From Mercurialis annua (lineage: Eukaryota > Streptophyta > Magnoliopsida > Malpighiales > Euphorbiaceae), in assembly GCF_937616625.2 (NCBI RefSeq), contig NC_065575.1, positions 33,789,001 through 33,853,000 on the forward strand: 64,000 nucleotides of DNA, written 5' to 3'. The position numbers and the translations under genes are program-made. This document shows, piece by piece, positions 57,912-64,000 of the stretch (within the stretch, counting starts at the first letter, position 1; each line of letters opens with the position of its first letter). The notes below the pieces were generated by a model that had not been told where the DNA came from, did not search any database, and was given only the letters and a program-made list of their open reading frames with translations.

Positions 57912-60455
57912 GAGAATATTACAAAAATACCACAAAAATGACTCAACATTTCATACATTGCCACCTAACTCCATTATTTATCATTCCTACCACAAAAGCA
58001 CAAAAGTTTACAACAAACACCATTCTATTAAAAAGGTGACACATGGCAAACATGACATTATCTTAATAAAAAGGAATAAAAACAGCTAGCACATGTGATT
58101 GACGTGTCAGAGCGCGTCAGCGCGTCAGAGCGTCAGCCAATAGCACGCAAGCATCAACAAATTATAGACACAGTTTTATAATATCATCTGATACATCTCC
58201 GATACATCTTCGATACATCTCCGAGATATCATTGATACATTCTCCAAAAAAATAAAATTGACAGTTTTTTATTTATCTTTTAAAAATATATTTTGATTAT
58301 ATATCGTATTTTATTATTCCTGTATATTTATAAATATAAAAAAATCCACAAAATTATTCAAAGTAATATTTACAAAAATCAGAAAGTTAGTTTAATTAAC
58401 TACAATAAATAATTATGTATCAATGATGTATCAAACAAATATATGTAAAAAATATATAGTGTGTAAATTTAATAAAAATATATAAATTTAGTAAAAATGT
58501 ATCTATCATGTATCTATTTAAATACATTTAAAAATATATCTATCGTGTATAAATTATGTACAACGATGTATCTATTAAATACATTTAAAAAATGTGTCTA
58601 TCATGTTTATATATATATATTTTTTTATAGAATTTGACGATAATTTATTTGAATATATCAGATATGTATCCACGCTATAAATAATACTCCAACGATGGCA
58701 GTCCTTGAAACTATAGAACTTGACAAATCAGAAATGTATCAGCGATGTATTAAATATATATCATATATGTATCGGCGATATATTAAACTATATGTTTGAT
58801 CATTTTTCAATTTTATTAATACACGGGCCTAACTTATAATAATATATATATCACATAGAAATTATGTATCACGGATGTATCTATTACGAATATTTAAAAA
58901 GTATATATGTATCAACGATGTATCTATTTAAATATATTTTAAAAATGTATATCTCATGTATAAATTATGTATCAGCGATGTATCTATTAGTACATTTAAA
59001 AAATATACTATCATGTTTAATTTTTTTTGATAAATAACAATGTATCAGCGATGTATCTATTATACATAAATTATGCATATGTTAAGTATATTTAAAAAAT
59101 ATATTTATCATGTATAAATTATTTATCAGCGATGTATCTATTAAGGTAAATTTTAAAATACCGACGCGTTTGGCAAAAAAAAACCTATACGTACGTCGTT
59201 TAACTATTTATTTTTAAATAATAAATCAATAATCATCTAATATATCTAAGATGTATTGAAATGTATCAATCGTGTATAATTTATGTATCAACGATGTATC
59301 TATAAAGTACATTAAAAAATATATCTATCATGTATAAATTATACATCATAGATGTATAAATATAAAATGAACCGATCAAATTAGACAATTGAATCAATTA
59401 AATAGACTAAAATAAAAAATAACAATTAAATTGGTTAATTATACTTTAATTTTACTACATCTAATTCTTTTTCTAGACCCAAAATGTCTCCACTTCTTCT
59501 CTAACTAAAGCATTTATTTATATTTTCCACATATTCTCCATAGCCATAATATCTCCATAGAAGATTTTTTTGGTGGTAGAATCACCTAATTTCCTCCAAG
59601 TCTAATCTGATGGCATTGTAAAACTATTTACACTTCTTCCATGCAACAAAAAAATCCAAAAACTCAACAACACGGAATTGTTCCATCATTGACTGTCTCA
59701 ATTCAAAATTTTAAAAAAGAGAAATTAACCTACATACGCGTCGTTTAACTATTTTCTTTAAAAATTATAAATCAATAATTATCTAATATATTTGAAACGT
59801 ATCAAATATGTATAAAACACAAGAAAAAGTGTTTGAACGGTCGAATATATATATCAAACATGTATCAGAGATGAATAAAATATGTATAAAAAATGAATCA
59901 AAAATGTATCGGAAATGTACAAAATAAAAACACTAATATAAAATAAAAATATAAACAATAATACAATAATACAAAAATACAAAAATCATAGAAATTAAAG
60001 TTTGTGGTACCATTTTTAAAACAAGATGTAAAGAATGTGTACCAATTTTTGCTAATAACGCAAATAAAGAAAAAGGACCTAAAGTGATAACTGATAAGGA
60101 GAATGCAGGCAAGTGAATATCTAAAAATTGATGGGGCACTCTTAAGTCATAATGCGACGTACTCTAAATCTAAATCATAATGCTGACGACTATAATTGAA
60201 ACCAAGGGCCCCTCTTTTCTTTTTGTTTCATCAGTCCCGTGAATCATATTTCAACTGTGGACCCTTTCGGTTGAAAAATATATGTGATTTGGTGGACACA
60301 TGTTGGCTTGGGAGGAAGGTGGTGTTGGTTGAAAAGTATAATAGAAGTTGGTATTTTATGAAAGAAAAATTGTAATCAAGTAAACAAATTAATTAATATT
60401 GCATTATGTGAAATAGAGAGTCATTAATTTATTGTGGTTTTCTTGTTATTTTTTC
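57912..60455. mobile_element. Non-autonomous MULE-like element, 2.5-kb family, copy 2
   Basis: It is flanked by a perfect 9-bp duplication TATATATTA (57903-57911 and 60456-60464). Ends GAGAATATTACAAAAAT and, inverted, GAAAAAATAACAAGAAAA are weakly inverse. The first 300 bp align with 11842 onward (CATACATTGCCACCTAACTC, a GCGCGTCAG island at 58103-58140). The interior holds dozens of TGTATC and GATGTATC words. No ORF of note. Confidence 0.82.
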
Positions 60456-60464
60456 TATATATTA

Positions 60465-61834
60465 TTCGTATTGTAATTTAATTATTTAGTCAAAAAAAAA
60501 TGGAAACGAAGGAGTAACAAGTGTATATATATATATGTCAAAAAATGTATTGATAGTATATAAAAAATATACGGATAACATGCCAATGTGTAGATCTACA
60601 AATATTTCAAATATTGACAACAAGAATATAGCATCTAGCATTTGTGATGCCTTCACATATTCATGATTACTTGGTACAGTGTAAATCTATCATCGTTTCT
60701 TCCTCACCGTAAAACTCTACGATTTTTTCTAAAATATATGGTCTCATTTTCTTATGGAGTTTATGCTGTAAAAAGAACAAATGAACACAGTAAAACCAAA
60801 GAACAAGAATTGTATAAAAAAACTAAGCAACAAAACAAATCAATTTCTTGCTCACATTGCATAGTTGTTCATATGTAAAAGAATCAATTTTTAAAATCAA
60901 AATCAATTTTATTATTTTGGACATAATTTTGATAACCCAATAGATAAAACCTGAAACCTATTTAAAATTTAAGTGCATTTCCTCTACTTAGTTTAAAAAT
61001 GAATTACCTATAATTAAAAAATCAAAAAATTTGGTATATCATACAAAAACAGTAAAAAGGGATTTACTTGAATAAATTCCATGTCATGTATATATGGGTT
61101 GATTCTTTTAATGAAGTTCACAGACATTTGAGGGTAGATGTTTAAGGAGAATTTGGATGAAAAAGTCCAAATTTATATAAAAATAGATAATTGATTAGTG
61201 GAGAATGAGACAAAAAAAAGATGAAGAAATAACACGATTGTGGGTGAAATTAGATAAAAAGGAAGAAAAAATAATTAAAAAGGAAAGCTACGCGTTTTGT
61301 GCAAATATTTAAATACGTATTATTGCAAACCAACACTTTTGGTTGCAAATACTTAGCACGGTGGATGATTTTGGAATAATTTTCCAAAATCACGTGCAGA
61401 GTATAATTTTCTCTAATTAAATAACTAGTCATTGTACCAGTTTAATGGCCTATGATAATATAATAAAAAGTTTAATGGCCATTAAATAAGATATGATTTC
61501 GGTGAGTCTAAAGTCCAAATAAAATAGGGCTCAATTTTTTTGGTAGTTTTTTTTTTTTTAAAATTCCTATATACTAGATAAATATATTATTTGACCAGTT
61601 TGTGTTAAAAAATACATTTGACTTTTAATAGATTTTAAAAATACAGTTTTTGATTATAAAAATACAGTTTTTATTTTTAAAATTATGATAGATTTACTAT
61701 TGATTTACTAACAGTTTTTTTAATAAAAAGTTGACTATCAGATCACTAACAGTTTACTAAAAGTTTTATAAATTTACTTTTAATTTATTTTTATATTATA
61801 AAATGAAAATAAATTATTGATGAATTCACAAATA
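60465..61834. other. AT-rich intergenic stretch without a supported gene
   Basis: Only short frames. 61423-61495 (AGTTTAATGGCC ... AAGATATG) recurs at 62271-62338, bracketing the duplicated metalloproteinase flank. Confidence 0.45.
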
Positions 61835-62270
61835 TGATTTATATAGAGTAAATTTCTATTCTCTTTTTATTGTGCAGTCCCGGCCGCGGCTGTATATGAC
61901 GGTAACGTATAAGTAACAGTCGTAACGTTGTGTAACGGTCTACTGGAGCGCAATTTTGTTTTTATAAAGTACGTGTAATTAATATATTTTAAAAAATTAA
62001 AATTAAATCAATTATACAAATATTAAATAAAAAGAATTGTAAAAAGAAAACATATCTTTTTTCTCGTCAGTGTAATGACATTTTATTCAACATTGTTTTT
62101 ATCATGACTGTGCACTTACTCTGGATATAGTACATTTAAGTCGACAAAAAATAAAATTAATATAACATTATATTATTTGATTAAAAATAATAAAAATATT
62201 AGATTTTATGAGTATATAGAGTTTAACTAAATAAGGAAAGCCGAAAATTAGAGCTTTGAAATCCATATAA
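61835..62270. repeat. Second copy of the metalloproteinase 3' flank, with the empty SINE/MULE site
   Basis: It aligns with 43158-43570 and continues, without SINE or MULE, into sequence matching 56461-56485 (GAGCTTTGAAATCCATATAA against TAGCTTTGAAATACATATAG). The junction is at about 62246-62255. It carries its own GC-rich insertion of about 105 bp. Confidence 0.8.
61855..61958. other. GC-rich insertion in the duplicated flank
   Basis: CAGTCCCGGCCGCGGCTG and repeated GTAACG words (ACGGTAACG, CGTAACGTTGTGTAACGG) interrupt an otherwise continuous alignment with 43170. Composition is unlike the surroundings. Origin not recognised. Confidence 0.5.
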
Positions 62271-62379
62271 TTAAATAAGTGATTACTGTACTAGTTTAAT
62301 AGCCTATGATAATATGATAAAAAGTTTAATGGCCACTAATAAGATATGTTTTTTTTTTTGGAATAATTAGAGAGTTAAG

Positions 62380-63100
62380 CTTTTTTTTGGGTCCAAATTT
62401 CATGGTTATTTTTTCCCCCAAAAATTTGCATTCACACTGTTTCACCAAAAACAATTACATCAATACCTTTTTGCTGACGTCAGCGCGCATCACATTATGC
62501 TGACGTTAGCGCGCGTCAGGCCTGCTGACACCTTTTCTGGTGCATTAGACACTGATCCGCGCGTCAGTTTATTTGATGTGTTCACTCTGAACAAGATTGA
62601 ACACATCAAAAAAAATTCTTTAATTTTTTAAATATAACAAAACAATTATTATTTATATATTTCCTCTCAAAAAAAGTAATTATATATTTATTTATTTAAA
62701 TTATGCCAAAAGGGCAAAAGATAATATGTTCTATATAATGTTTTTTAAAATACTAATATTAGTTTTAATTTAAAATATATAAATAATTAAATTAATTAAA
62801 AAATACTAAATTTTTTTAAATCATCAAGAAGTGAATTAAATGTAGTGAATTGAAGTTTAATTAATTGAATAGATTAAAATATTTAAATTATTATTAATAT
62901 ATATTTGATGCATACAACATGCATTTGAAAAATATATTTGAGGTATTTTCGATACTTATTTGATACACCTCCGATACATATTTGATACATTATCATTGTT
63001 CGAAACATTTTCTTTATTTTTATGTATTTTTAAAGTTTTATTACTAATATTTTTATACATTTTAGAGACCTATCAAAAATTTTAATACATGTATTACATA
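62380..63100. repeat. Diverged relative of the 2.5-kb MULE-like family (partial)
   Basis: A GC-rich island of GCTGACGTCAGCGCGCATC and GCGCGTCAG words (62470-62570) is followed by AT-rich DNA and then by GATACACCTCCGATACAT-type words (62940-63000), the same order as in the two longer copies. No ends or target duplication could be defined. Confidence 0.45.
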
Positions 63101-64000
63101 TTGTGAGCAGAGTGGAGTTCGGGTGCCACTCGCTCAAGGCTTATGGCAGACTTTTCGATCTGAAAATGGTTTGAAAAATGGAGTAGCCACCTAATTTAAC
63201 TATGAAATGCCTTTTAAGCGGCTAGGTAACCTTACTCGCTTATGGGTAAGAGTATTGTTCATCGGACCAAAGACTAGGGTTCGTGAATCTCCCTGAAACC
63301 CGTGTGCTTGACTTATCTGTTACCGGCTTTATTTACTGAACATATTCGTTTTATTCTCATCTCAACATCATATGCAGTTTATAGGATATGAAAGGTGGAA
63401 ATAAAAAGGTATGAAAGCGATAAACACGTTAGAAGTGCAAATTACTCGATCTGGATTGGTATTTAAGGCAAGTAGTTGGTACTCCTAAACAAACATCTAA
63501 CCTTAGAGGTTTTTAGCAAGTAGAAGTGTGGCTGGTATGGATCGATTACATGCACAAAGCCTAATCTGGATGTAAACATTTGATTGATTGATTTTATTAG
63601 CGAGTCTTAAAAAGCCTATACAACCATTACTACGTTTTCATGGTAGTCCTAAGATGTCTAAGTGACTGGCTGGAAGTGCAGTATTTGGCTTATTTATGTG
63701 ACCAGTCCTTTAACAAGTTAAGTGATATGGTTTTTGGAAAGCAGTAAACACTGCAAACTGGCCCACGTTCAGTTGGTATACATGCAAGGTTAGAGATACT
63801 TTTAAACCTCGTTGACTTTTTGAGTACCTGGCACTCGCACAGGTGTGACTGTCGGGATGGTCAGCATTGGCTCTCGGTCAGAACATGGAAGTTGTCCGTC
63901 TCGTCTATATGGTTCGGTCGGTTCAAACAAAGGTTGATTCTGAGTTCTGGTGCACATGACATCTGCTCTGGAAGTTGCTGGGTTCGTGGGCCCGATTTAT
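63101..64000. other. Unassigned dispersed-repeat-like sequence at the right edge
   Basis: Base composition becomes balanced (GGAGTAGCCACCTAATTTAA, GGGTAAGAGTATTGTTCATC). This resembles non-coding parts of plant LTR retroelements, but no open frame, LTR end or primer site is visible before the window ends. Confidence 0.35.

Noticed and set aside
59933..60139. 68-codon minus-strand frame in the 2.5-kb MULE-like copy 2
   Set aside because: Hydrophobic run from AT-rich DNA, not shared with copy 1.

Overview
The window is nuclear DNA of a dicot-type plant. Spliced genes have GT-AG introns, intergenic DNA is very AT-rich, and the transposons are plant types: CACTA, Helitron, Mutator-like elements (MULEs), MULE-derived foldback MITEs, a Tekay-type Ty3/gypsy retrotransposon, LINEs and a tRNA-derived SINE. 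No species can be named from the sequence. Host genes occupy a small part; the rest is nested mobile DNA.

Layout. Positions 1-6502 are the gene-rich end: the last three exons of a conserved gene of unknown function (+), then two aldo-keto reductase genes in tandem (-) with the same four-exon structure and MITEs between and inside them. 7542-11495 is a CACTA element with TTT target duplications; it keeps an intact five-exon Transposase_24-type gene but only the tail of its main transposase. 11842-14350 and 57912-60455 are two copies of a non-autonomous MULE-like family of about 2.5 kb. 16811-18688 is a Helitron holding two sibling 307-bp MITEs. 19425-19727 is a possible small gene. 21943-33236 is a complete, young Tekay retrotransposon (TSD CTTAG) inserted into the reverse transcriptase region of an old LINE. 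34576-40165 holds two head-to-tail pieces of a LINE on the opposite strand, one broken by a patchwork of plastid DNA (16S rRNA in two permuted pieces, ndhK, ndhA, trnA-UGC). 41984-43087 is an intact single-exon matrix metalloproteinase gene.

The most striking object is a 12.8-kb MULE at 43659-56429, flanked by a perfect 9-bp duplication (TATACCATT) and inserted into a SINE. It carries a MURA-type transposase gene (+, four coding exons, one premature stop) and, converging on it, a 14-exon Ulp1-type (C48) cysteine protease gene (-) with a DUF1985-like N-terminal domain and an acidic middle built from duplicated exons (one frameshift, one stop). Nearly all its non-coding DNA, introns included, is filled with the word ATGATAA/TTATCAT. 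The 2.5-kb MULE-like family is filled instead with a GATGTATC-type word. Family-specific words saturating MULE non-coding DNA are the main candidate for something undescribed here.

To the right are a UDP-glycosyltransferase pseudogene (about 56640-57092), a 35-bp minisatellite, the second 2.5-kb MULE-like copy, and a second copy of the metalloproteinase 3' flank (61835-62270) that preserves the empty site from before the SINE and MULE arrived. The last 900 bases resemble an unassigned dispersed repeat. All names come from reading motifs by eye; no database search was run.
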